NCBI RefSeq assembly: GCF_023674425.1
Contig: NZ_CP098401.1
Span: 558,001 to 622,000, forward strand
Source: Sphingomonas donggukensis
GTDB lineage: Bacteria; Pseudomonadota; Alphaproteobacteria; Sphingomonadales; Sphingomonadaceae
Reading direction: 5' to 3'
Length of the DNA: 64,000 nucleotides
Made by a program: the position numbers and the translations under genes. The notes beneath the pieces are model-generated. The model had not been told where the DNA came from, made no database searches, and saw nothing but the letters and a program-made list of their open reading frames with translations. Below, piece by piece: positions 16,790-24,979 of the stretch (its first letter is position 1; the number at the start of each line of letters is the position of its first letter).

Positions 16790-19104
16790 GCCCACGCCTC
16801 CGCGCGGCGACGGCGGTGGAGCATCCACGCCGCGGCGAAGGCGACGCAGATCAGCAGCGCCCAGGTCTCAGGCTCGGGCACGGTCGGCACGGCATCGGCA
16901 TCGGGGACGGGCAGGCCGTTCGCGCGGTAGTCCTTGTCGGTTTCCAGCACCACCGCGCCGCTGACCGGGGTGACGATGTTCAGCCGATGGGCGAGGTCGA
17001 TCGACGCGTCGCGCGCCTTACCTCGCTCGCCCGACGCCGCGGTGAGGCGGTCGGCGGCCCAGAGGCGGACGATGTGTTCGGAGCCGGTCGCAGGCGCGCT
17101 CGCCATCCCGCGCGCAACCTGCCAGCGCGGTGCCGCTCCGGCGGCGTCGGCAACGATCGCGCGCAGGTCCGCCACCGGGTCGCCGCTGGCGCGCGGCATC
17201 CGGGCGGTGTCGAACCAGCCGTGGTCGGCGACCGTCATCGCGCGGCCCGGCACCGTTTGATAGCGGATCAGACGGGGGAGCGCCGCCGAGCGATCGAGCA
17301 CCTGCTCCAGCGCCGGTTCGGGGCGGGCGAAGCGCACCGGCTGTGCGCCGTGGACCCACAGCAATGTCGCATCACGGTCCGGCATTGCCGCGACCGCGCG
17401 GGCGAGGGCAGCGCGGCTGTCCGCCCCGCCGACGAATCTGGCTTGGGCAAGCGCCGTGCGAATGCGGCTCGCCTGGTCCGGCGACCACGGGCGCGGATCG
17501 ACCAACGTCACTGCGTCGCCCGCTATCGCCAGCCCGACCGGAACGCCGGGCGCCACGCCGTTGAGGGCAGAGGGCAGCGCCGCGGCGGCTTGCGCCGTAT
17601 CGGTCGCGGCATCGACCACGATCATCAACGGCGCGGGCCGGGCAGCGACGCGGGCGACGCGCTGCTCGACCGCCAGCGCCGGCGCGGTCCCGCTCGCGGG
17701 GGAGCCGCCGACGACCGACCAAGGCGCGGCGGCGCGCAGCAGCGTGACGACCGGGCGGCGCGCCAGCAGGTCGGCGTCGCGGATGCTGCCGTGCGCGGCG
17801 CCTCCGATCGGCTGGTCGCCGTCGATCCATACGGCATGGGTGACCGTGTCGGGGATATCGAAGTTGCGCTCGACGATCGCGGGCAGGGCGAGCGACCGCG
17901 CGCCGTCCGCACCGATCGCGAAGGGCGCGGTGATGCCGATCCGCAGCCGCAGGCTGGCGTTCGCGGGGATCGGGAACGCCTGCACCAGCAGCCGCTGCGC
18001 GCCGTCGGTGGTGACGAGCAGCGGGTCGCGCGATGCGCGGACCACGCTGGTGTAGGCGGCGCGCGCGGTGGCGCGGCGGGCGATGCTCGCCTCGCGCGGT
18101 TCGCCGTTCACCCACAGCGTCGCGCGCGACGCCACCGCACCTTCGGGCAGGGCCAGCGTGAAGCGCCCCTCGCGCACCACCGGTTGCGCGTTGGCGAGGT
18201 CGATCGTCCATTCGAGATAGGCGAGGTTGTCGCGCCCCGCGACCGAGCCGTCGATGCGCGACCCGGCGAGCGTCAGCCCCTCCACCCGGCCGCCCACCGC
18301 CTCGCCGCCCTGATCCTCGTCCCAGCCCGACCAGCGCATGCGGTCGGCGGGGCCGTGGCCGGGTCGCGGGGCGACGTTGAACGCGGTGCCGGTGACCCGG
18401 TAGTAGAGTTCGCGCGCCGGCGCGGTCGGCGGCAGGGTGTTGCCGAACGGCCCGTCGCTCCACACCGTGACCAGCAGGCTGGCGATGCCGGTCGCCCGCG
18501 CGGCATCGCCGTAGGAAAGGCGTAGCAGCAGCTCGCGGTCGCCGAGCCGGCGCATGAGCCCGACCGCGCTCGCCTGTTCGGCGTCGTCGCCGGCGTAGCG
18601 GGCAAGCGCGATCTGGGTGGCGGTGGCGGGCAGGTCGACGATGCTGAGCGCGACGATCCCGATCGAAACCCCCGCGGAAACGCGGCGCCAGGCATGGGCG
18701 TGACACACGCTCAGTTCCGCGATCCAACGCCATGCGCACACCAGCGCCGCCAGCGGGGCGAACGGCAACAGACCGATGCCGAGCAACAGGATCGCGATCA
18801 GCGCGAACGGCAGCATCGGCAGGAACAGCAGCGCATAGCTGATCGCGATGGCAATGCCCGCGCCGCCGGCGACGAGCAGCCACGCCGGCCCGCCGTCCTC
18901 ACGCCCCGCGGCGCGCCACAGCAGGAAATTCACCCCCGGCACCGCCGCGACGAGCAGCAGGTGACCGAGCGTCGGCATCGGATCGAAGAAGGCGTCGGCG
19001 CAGATGCCGGTCGCGAACTCGATCGCGATGACCAGCGCGGGGAAAAGGACGGCGACGACCAGCGACGCGGTGCGGGCCGGGACGAACGGGTTGCGATAGG
19101 ACAT
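16786..19104 (-). CDS. VIT-domain membrane protein with PEP-CTERM-type tail
   Basis: A 772-aa protein. The first ~180 residues contain about five to six membrane segments. A soluble region follows with a VIT (vault inter-alpha-trypsin) domain at about 290-395, recognised by FTLALPEGAVASRATLWVNG and AFPIPANASLRLRI. A von Willebrand A-like region follows (from about 485, PLMIVVDAATD) whose MIDAS is degenerate (D-A-A-T-D rather than DxSxS). The C terminus is a sorting signal: VPEPETWALL at 742-751, a hydrophobic helix and RRRR. The CAGGAGCGCCC leader gives a good start. It heads the operon with exosortase, EpsI-like protein and two-component pair. Surface function is unknown; adhesion or sensing is speculation. 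Confidence 0.88.
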   Translation of the reverse strand: MSYRNPFVPARTASLVVAVLFPALVIAIEFATGICADAFFDPMPTLGHLLLVAAVPGVNFLLWRAAGREDGGPAWLLVAGGAGIAIAISYALLFLPMLPFALIAILLLGIGLLPFAPLAALVCAWRWIAELSVCHAHAWRRVSAGVSIGIVALSIVDLPATATQIALARYAGDDAEQASAVGLMRRLGDRELLLRLSYGDAARATGIASLLVTVWSDGPFGNTLPPTAPARELYYRVTGTAFNVAPRPGHGPADRMRWSGWDEDQGGEAVGGRVEGLTLAGSRIDGSVAGRDNLAYLEWTIDLANAQPVVREGRFTLALPEGAVASRATLWVNGEPREASIARRATARAAYTSVVRASRDPLLVTTDGAQRLLVQAFPIPANASLRLRIGITAPFAIGADGARSLALPAIVERNFDIPDTVTHAVWIDGDQPIGGAAHGSIRDADLLARRPVVTLLRAAAPWSVVGGSPASGTAPALAVEQRVARVAARPAPLMIVVDAATDTAQAAAALPSALNGVAPGVPVGLAIAGDAVTLVDPRPWSPDQASRIRTALAQARFVGGADSRAALARAVAAMPDRDATLLWVHGAQPVRFARPEPALEQVLDRSAALPRLIRYQTVPGRAMTVADHGWFDTARMPRASGDPVADLRAIVADAAGAAPRWQVARGMASAPATGSEHIVRLWAADRLTAASGERGKARDASIDLAHRLNIVTPVSGAVVLETDKDYRANGLPVPDADAVPTVPEPETWALLICVAFAAAWMLHRRRRAEAWA

Positions 19105-19300
19105 GGGCGCTCCTGTGACGGAGGCTGGATGCGCCGCTGGTGAGGACCGGGTATCGCGCGCGGATGGTTATGCGGTGGCGGGTTCGTGCAGGAACCGTGC
19201 AGGCGGCCCGTGCCCCCTAGTCGTCAGACCGGACGGCTTCGCCGACCCGCTGCCCGACGCGGCGTCTTCTCATCGTGCTCACGCACGCCGGGGGCGCCCG

Positions 19301-20329
19301 TCACGTCGACTGGCGCACCACCAGCCGCACCGGCAGCGCGCGCGTTTCCGCCGCATTGCCCGCGATCTGCGCGACGAGCGCATCGACCAGCACCGATCCG
19401 GCGTGGCCGTAATCCTGCGCGACCGTGGTCAGCGGCGGGCTGGCGAGGCCGGCGGCGGGGACGTCGTCGAAGCCGATGACGGCGACGTCGCGCGGCACCT
19501 GCCGTCCTGCATCGGCGAGCGCGCGCATCGCGCCGACCGCAATCAGATCCGATGCCGCGAAGATCGCGTCGAAGGCGATGCCGCGCGCGATCAGGCGTTG
19601 CGCGGCGACATAGCCCTCATGCTCGAACGCGGCGACATCGACCTGCAGGCCGATGTCGGGCGACAGGCCGGCGTCGCGCATGCCGAGGCAAAGGCCGCGG
19701 TAGCGGTCGGCATATTCGGGATAATGTTCGGACGCGTCGCCCAGGAACGCGATCCGGGTGCGCCCCTGCGCGATCAGGTGCTCCGCGGCCAGCCGCCCGC
19801 CCTGGATATTGTCGCAGCCGATCGTGGCGCGCGGCTGGCCGGGCTCGCCGCTGCGCACAGCCCCCCAGCGCACGAAATGCGTGCCCTGTTCGACCAGCTG
19901 GTCGATGCGCGCGCGATACGTCTCGAAATCGCCGTAGCCGAGCAGGATGATGCCGTCGGCCTTGCGGCTGTCCTCGTAATCGACGTGCCAGTTGGCCGAC
20001 AGCTGCTGCGTGGACACCAGCAGGTCGTAGCCGCGCCGGGCGCACGTGCGCGTGATCGACCCCAGCATCGACAGGAAGAACGGGTTGATTCCCGAATCGT
20101 CCGATGTCGGATCCTCGAAGAACAGCAGCGCCAGCGTGCGCGTCTGCCCGCGGCGCAGGGACGATGCGTTCTTGTCGACCTTGTAGTTCAGCTGCAGCGC
20201 GATCGCCTCGATCCGCTTGCGCGTCGCCTCGCTGACGGTGCGGTCGCCGCGCAGCGCCCGGCTGACCGTCGGCTGCGAGACGCCGGCGCGTTCGGCGATG
20301 TCGAAGGATGTCGGCTTGTCGGTCGACAT
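19301..20329 (-). CDS. LacI-family regulator of the starch/maltodextrin locus
   Basis: A 342-aa repressor-type regulator. The helix-turn-helix is at residues 8-30 (SFDIAERAGVSQPTVSRALR) followed by the hinge helix, and the rest is a periplasmic-binding-like sugar domain (ADGIILLGYGDFETY, GRTRIAFLGDASEHYPEY, DAIFAASDLIAVGAMRALA, AVIGFDDVPAAGLASPPLTT). The ATG at 20329 is preferred to the upstream in-frame ATG because homology begins at once. It is divergent from the TonB receptor gene; LacI regulators in this position usually respond to maltose-type sugars. The 212-bp spacer holds candidate operators. Confidence 0.92.
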   Translation of the reverse strand: MSTDKPTSFDIAERAGVSQPTVSRALRGDRTVSEATRKRIEAIALQLNYKVDKNASSLRRGQTRTLALLFFEDPTSDDSGINPFFLSMLGSITRTCARRGYDLLVSTQQLSANWHVDYEDSRKADGIILLGYGDFETYRARIDQLVEQGTHFVRWGAVRSGEPGQPRATIGCDNIQGGRLAAEHLIAQGRTRIAFLGDASEHYPEYADRYRGLCLGMRDAGLSPDIGLQVDVAAFEHEGYVAAQRLIARGIAFDAIFAASDLIAVGAMRALADAGRQVPRDVAVIGFDDVPAAGLASPPLTTVAQDYGHAGSVLVDALVAQIAGNAAETRALPVRLVVRQST

Positions 20330-20377
20330 TGGTGTTGCTGTGCGTCCCTGCCCGGCACCGGTTCGTTGCGCGGCCGC

Positions 20378-20388
20378 TACAGGCTGTA
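20378..20388. promoter_or_regulatory. Candidate operator, TACAG-G-CTGTA
   Basis: A perfect 11-bp palindrome around a central G, in the spacer between the divergent LacI regulator and TonB receptor. The location suits a regulator site, but the sequence alone cannot tell which palindrome is used. Confidence 0.3.
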
Positions 20389-20423
20389 CCGCGAATGTCA
20401 CGCCGGGGGAACCGCATGGCTGA

Positions 20424-20431
20424 ATACGTAT
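20424..20431. promoter_or_regulatory. Candidate LacI-type operator, ATACGTAT
   Basis: A perfect 8-bp palindrome centred on CG, as is usual for LacI-family sites, extending imperfectly to GAATACGTATGC. It lies in the spacer between the regulator and the TonB receptor, about 110 bp upstream of the receptor start. Confidence 0.4.
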
Positions 20432-20541
20432 GCCGTCCGCTTCCTTTGCAGCGCGCCTGGACCCAGACAGGATCGCGAGGCCGTCCTGTGCGGACGGCGC
20501 CCCACCGCGCGGTACGACGCGGGACGGGCAATGGGGAGGAC

Positions 20542-23400
20542 ATGATGACCGTTTTCAACCGCCTTTCGGCCCGCAGCCGCAACCGCCTGTCGATCGGCTC
20601 CAGCGCCGCGACGCTGGCCGTGCTGCTCGTCGGCGCCGCGCCCGCATTCGCGCAGGACGCCACGAACGTGCCCGCGGAATCGCCCAGCACCGGCCCGGTC
20701 GCGCCCGGCACGACGCAGGACGACGGCGAGATCGTCGTCACCGGTATCCGCGCCTCGCTCGACGCATCGGCACGGACCAAGCGCACCTCGGCGATGATCG
20801 TCGATTCGGTGTCGGCGGAAGATGTCGGCAAGCTGCCCGACGTCTCGATCGCCGACTCGCTCGCGCGCATTCCGGGCGTCACCGCCCAGCGTCTGGAGGG
20901 TCGCGACCAGCGCCTGTCGATCCGCGGCCTCGGCCCCGATTTCTCGACCACGCTGCTGAACGGGCGCGAACAGGTGACCGTCGGCGATAACCGCGGCGTC
21001 GAATACGACCAGTATCCCTCGGAATTCTTCCAGAACGTCAATGTGTACAAGTCGGCCGACGCCGGCCTGATCGCGGCGGGCATTTCCGGCACGGTCGATC
21101 TGCGCATGTTGCGCCCGCTCGACCAGCGCAACCGCACCATCGTCCTGTCCGCGCGCGGCCAGATGAACGAGAAGGACAAGCTGAACCCCGACGGCACGCG
21201 CTACGGCTATCGCGGCTCGGCGACGTTCGTCGACAAGTTCGCCAACGACACGCTCGGCATCGCCATCGGCGTCTCGGCGACGCAGACCCCGACCCAAATC
21301 GAACGCTACAACGCCTGGGGCTTCCCCTCTGCGCCCGAGGTCGGCAACAACCTGATCCTCGGCGGCGCCAAGCCCTACGTCCAGTCGAACCTGCTCAAGC
21401 GCTACGGCGGTGTCGCCACGCTGGAATGGCAGCCGAGCGACAATTTCCACTCGACCTTCGACGCGCTCTATTCGAACTTCGAAGAAACGCAGCGCCTGCG
21501 CGGCATCGAATTCCCGATCAATCCGGGCTGGGGCGCGAACACCACGATCGCGCCGGGCTACACCGTGACCAACGGTCTGGTGACGGCGGCGACGATCAAC
21601 AACGTCGTCGCGGTGCAGCGCAACGACTACAACCAGCGCAAGGCGGAGAATCTGTCGCTCGGCTGGAACAACGACATCACGATCGGCGAGACCACGCATC
21701 TGAAGATCGATGCGAGCTGGAGCCGCGCGACGCGCACCGACTTCCTGCTCGAGACCTATTCGGGCACCGGCTACAACCAGACGGGCGCGAAGGATTCGAT
21801 CCGCATCACCCAGAACGGCGACGGCACCTTCGATATCGTCCCGACGCTCGACTACACCAACACCAGCATCATCCGCCTGACCGATCCGCGCGGCTGGGGC
21901 TATAACGGCACCACCGCCGTCGTGCAGGCCGGCTTCCTCAACCGTCCGGACTTCACCGACGACCTGAAGTCGCTGCGTGCCAGCCTGGACGGCGAATTCG
22001 GCAACCTGGGCGTCATCAAGGGTTGGGAAGTCGGCGCCAACTACAGCCAGCGCAAGAAGGAAAGCCGCTACACCTCCTACTTCCTGTGCCCGAAGGGTGG
22101 TGGGACGAATTGCACCGTGTCGAGCGGGACGCCGACCAGCCTGGCGGTGCCGTCCGACGTGCTGCTGAAGGAGCAGGTGGCGCTCGCCTATCTCGGCGTG
22201 CCCAAGATGCTGACCTACGACCCGCTGAAGGTGTACGGCCTGCTGAATTCGGTGTTCGACAACCGTCCGGACTCGCTGGTCCGCGACAACGACGTGACCG
22301 AGAAGGTGTGGACCGGCTACGCCAAGCTGGTGATCGACGGTCTGGCCGGGGGCAAGCCGCTGAAGGGCTCGCTCGGCGTGCAGGTCGTGCACACCGACCA
22401 GAGTTCCGACGGCGCGATCGCCAGCCTGCTGAACGGCGTGGTCACCACCGCCAACGTCAGCGGCAAGACCAAATACACGCATGTCCTGCCGTCGGCGACG
22501 ATGTCGGTCGAGCTCCAGCCGAACTTCTACGTAAAGCTCGGCGCCGCACAGACGATGGTGCGTCCGCGTCTGGACCAGGAGCGGATCAACCAGGCAGTCG
22601 GCATCAACACCGCCAACATCGGTCGCGGCAGCCTGCCCCAGAACAGCCCGTTCAGCTCGAACGGCGGCAACGTGAACCTGCGTCCGTACCAGTCGACCAA
22701 CGTCGACATCTCGCTGGAAAAATACTTCAACGAGGGCGGCTATGTCGCGCTGACCGGCTTCTACAAGCACCTGACCGATTTCGTCGATCCGAGCAGCAGC
22801 GAGTTGTACGACTTCTCGGCGCTGCTGTCGGCCCTGACGCCCGCGCAGCAGGCGACGGTGCGCAGCCAGAACGCGCAGTTCGGCCTGTTCTCTCGGCCGA
22901 CCAACTCGGGCGGCGGCGACGTGATGGGCGTGGAGGCGACGGCATCGCTGCCGTTCCGGATGTTCAGCCGCAGCCTCGACGGGTTCGGCATCTTCGCGAC
23001 CGGCACCTATGTCGACAGCCAGATCAAATACGGGTCGAACCCGTCGCAGACGATCACGCTGCCCGGCCAGTCGAAATGGGTCGCCTCCGGCACCGCCTAT
23101 TTCGAGAAATGGGGCTTCCAGGCGCGGGCGACGTACCGCTATCGCTCGGACTTCCTGGCGGAGCTCGCCGGCCTGTCGGCGAACCCGGAATTCCGCACCG
23201 GCAAGGCAGAGGGCATCCTCGACGCGCAGATCGGTTACGAGTTCAAGTCGGGTCCGCTGACCGGCCTGTCGATCCTGGCGCAGGGCAAGAACCTGACCGA
23301 CCAGCCGTTCGTCACGACCGAGGCGGGCGACCAGCGCCTGGTCCGCGAATACCAGCGCTACGGCCGGGACTATTATGTCGGCGTGACCTACAAGTTCTGA
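20542..23400 (+). CDS. TonB-dependent receptor for alpha-glucans (inferred)
   Basis: A 952-aa outer-membrane receptor. The signal peptide ends near AFA (residue 37, then QDAT). EIVVTGIRAS near residue 63 is the TonB-box region, followed by a plug domain (DVSIADSLARIPGV, RLSIRGLGPDFSTTLLNG). The long beta barrel ends in the aromatic residues YYVGVTYKF. It resembles the Xanthomonas/Caulobacter group of large receptors for carbohydrates. GGGGAGGAC precedes the ATG. As first gene of the operon with amylase and glucosidases it probably imports maltodextrins; the substrate is inferred from context. A strong GC hairpin follows the stop. Confidence 0.93.
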   Translation: MMTVFNRLSARSRNRLSIGSSAATLAVLLVGAAPAFAQDATNVPAESPSTGPVAPGTTQDDGEIVVTGIRASLDASARTKRTSAMIVDSVSAEDVGKLPDVSIADSLARIPGVTAQRLEGRDQRLSIRGLGPDFSTTLLNGREQVTVGDNRGVEYDQYPSEFFQNVNVYKSADAGLIAAGISGTVDLRMLRPLDQRNRTIVLSARGQMNEKDKLNPDGTRYGYRGSATFVDKFANDTLGIAIGVSATQTPTQIERYNAWGFPSAPEVGNNLILGGAKPYVQSNLLKRYGGVATLEWQPSDNFHSTFDALYSNFEETQRLRGIEFPINPGWGANTTIAPGYTVTNGLVTAATINNVVAVQRNDYNQRKAENLSLGWNNDITIGETTHLKIDASWSRATRTDFLLETYSGTGYNQTGAKDSIRITQNGDGTFDIVPTLDYTNTSIIRLTDPRGWGYNGTTAVVQAGFLNRPDFTDDLKSLRASLDGEFGNLGVIKGWEVGANYSQRKKESRYTSYFLCPKGGGTNCTVSSGTPTSLAVPSDVLLKEQVALAYLGVPKMLTYDPLKVYGLLNSVFDNRPDSLVRDNDVTEKVWTGYAKLVIDGLAGGKPLKGSLGVQVVHTDQSSDGAIASLLNGVVTTANVSGKTKYTHVLPSATMSVELQPNFYVKLGAAQTMVRPRLDQERINQAVGINTANIGRGSLPQNSPFSSNGGNVNLRPYQSTNVDISLEKYFNEGGYVALTGFYKHLTDFVDPSSSELYDFSALLSALTPAQQATVRSQNAQFGLFSRPTNSGGGDVMGVEATASLPFRMFSRSLDGFGIFATGTYVDSQIKYGSNPSQTITLPGQSKWVASGTAYFEKWGFQARATYRYRSDFLAELAGLSANPEFRTGKAEGILDAQIGYEFKSGPLTGLSILAQGKNLTDQPFVTTEAGDQRLVREYQRYGRDYYVGVTYKF

Positions 23401-23410
23401 TTGCGGCATC

Positions 23411-23444
23411 CCGCCCGCCCGCGGCACAGGTCGCGGGCGGGCGG
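23411..23444 (+). other. GC hairpin between receptor and halogenase-like gene
   Basis: CCGCCCGCCCGCG (23411-23423) and CGCGGGCGGGCGG (23432-23444) pair over 13 bp with an 8-nt loop. No T-run follows, so it is more likely a processing/stability element or weak attenuator than a full terminator. It may make the receptor more abundant than the enzymes. Confidence 0.6.
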
Positions 23445-23464
23445 AGGCTTGTGGGAGATTGCGC

Positions 23465-24979
23465 GTGGCGCCCGACACACCGATCACAATCGTCGTCGCG
23501 GGCGGGGGTGCTGCCGGATGGATGACCGCGGCGGCGCTCGGGCATTTCCTGGGCCAGGGCTTCCGCATCCGGCTGGTCGAATCCGAGGAGATCGGCATCG
23601 TCGGCGTGGGCGAGGCGACGATCCCGCAGATCCGGCTGTTCAATCAGGCGCTGGGCATCGACGAGGACGCCTTCGTCCGCGCGACGCAGGCGACGTTCAA
23701 GCTGGGCATCGAGTTCCTCGACTGGCTGCGTCCTGACAGCCGTTACATGCACGCGTTCGGCAACATCGGGCGCGATTCCGGGCTGCTCGCTTTTCACCAC
23801 AGCTGGCTGCGGGGGCGGCGTGAGGGCGTGGCGGCGGACCTCGGCGCCTATTCGCTGAACAACCAGGCGGCGCTTGCCGGACGGATGCAGCGCGGGCCTG
23901 CGCGCACGGCGCAGGTGCTGCCCGACATGCCCTATGCCTTCCATTTCGACGCCGGCCTGTACGCCGCGTTCCTGCGCCGCTTCGCCGAGGGCAAGGGCGT
24001 CGAGCGGATCGAGGGGAAGATCGGCGAAGTCGTGCGCGACGGCGAGACCGGCGACGTGGCCGCGCTCGTGCTCGACGGCGATCGCCGGGTCGAGGGCGAC
24101 GTCTTCATCGACTGCACCGGTTTTCGCGGGTTGCTGATCGAGGGCGCGCTGAAGGCCGGGTATGAGGACTGGACGCACTGGCTGCCGTGCGACCGGGCGA
24201 TGGCGGTGCCCTCCGCACGCGCCGCCGACCTGACCCCCTACACCCGCGCCACCGCGCACGATGCCGGGTGGCAGTGGCGTATCCCGCTGCAGCATCGCAC
24301 CGGCAACGGCATCGTCTATTCGAGCGCGCATCTGAGCGATGACGAGGCGGCGGCGCGGTTGCTCGCCAACCTCGATACCGCCCCGCTCGCAGAACCCCGT
24401 CCGCTGCGCTTCACCACCGGCAAGCGGCGTGAATTGTGGAAGGCGAACGTCATCGCGGTCGGCCTTGCTTCGGGCTTCATGGAGCCGCTGGAATCGACCA
24501 GCATCCACATGATCCAGTCGGCGATCGAGCGCATCCTGAAGCTGCTCCCCGGACGTTGCATCCGCCAGGCCGACCGCGACGAGTACAACCGCCAAGCCGA
24601 CTTCGAATATGCCCGTATCCGCGATTTCCTGATCCTCCATTACGTCGCCAACGATCGCGAGGCGCCGTTCTGGCGCGAGCGGCGGGCGACCGAACTGCCC
24701 GACACGCTGCGCGCGAAGCTCGAGCTGTGGCGCGGTTCGGGCCACATCGTGCGCGAGCATGAGGAACTCTTCACCGAAGTCGGCTGGCTTCAGGTGCTGG
24801 TGGGGCAGGGGATCATGCCGGAGGGCAACCACCCGCTCGCCGACACCCCGCCGCGCGCGCAGATCGCGGAGTATCTCGATATCCTGGCCCAGTTGAACAT
24901 GCGGGAGGTGGCGCAGATGCCGACCCACGCCGATTTCATTGTCGCGCACTGTGCGGCGCCGACGGCGGTGGCGGCATGA
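23465..24979 (+). CDS. Tryptophan-halogenase-like flavoprotein 1
   Basis: A 504-aa FAD-dependent protein of the tryptophan 7-halogenase family. GGGAAG (13-18) is the FAD site. Lys79 in ATFKLGIEF matches the catalytic Lys79 of PrnA. WQWRIP (near 268) is the WxWxIP signature that separates halogenases from monooxygenases. Glu343-Ser344 in EPLESTSIH match PrnA Glu346-Ser347. All key residues are kept. The GTG at 23465 has GGGAG at proper spacing; a TTG 6 bp earlier does not. Such proteins are known to sit in sphingomonad and Caulobacter TonB-receptor loci, but what they halogenate there, if anything, is unknown. The stop overlaps the amylase ATG. Confidence 0.9.
   Translation: MAPDTPITIVVAGGGAAGWMTAAALGHFLGQGFRIRLVESEEIGIVGVGEATIPQIRLFNQALGIDEDAFVRATQATFKLGIEFLDWLRPDSRYMHAFGNIGRDSGLLAFHHSWLRGRREGVAADLGAYSLNNQAALAGRMQRGPARTAQVLPDMPYAFHFDAGLYAAFLRRFAEGKGVERIEGKIGEVVRDGETGDVAALVLDGDRRVEGDVFIDCTGFRGLLIEGALKAGYEDWTHWLPCDRAMAVPSARAADLTPYTRATAHDAGWQWRIPLQHRTGNGIVYSSAHLSDDEAAARLLANLDTAPLAEPRPLRFTTGKRRELWKANVIAVGLASGFMEPLESTSIHMIQSAIERILKLLPGRCIRQADRDEYNRQADFEYARIRDFLILHYVANDREAPFWRERRATELPDTLRAKLELWRGSGHIVREHEELFTEVGWLQVLVGQGIMPEGNHPLADTPPRAQIAEYLDILAQLNMREVAQMPTHADFIVAHCAAPTAVAA

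Noticed and set aside
20398..23643. 1081-codon antisense frame over the TonB receptor
   Set aside because: High-GC shadow; the receptor frame has signal peptide, plug and barrel end.
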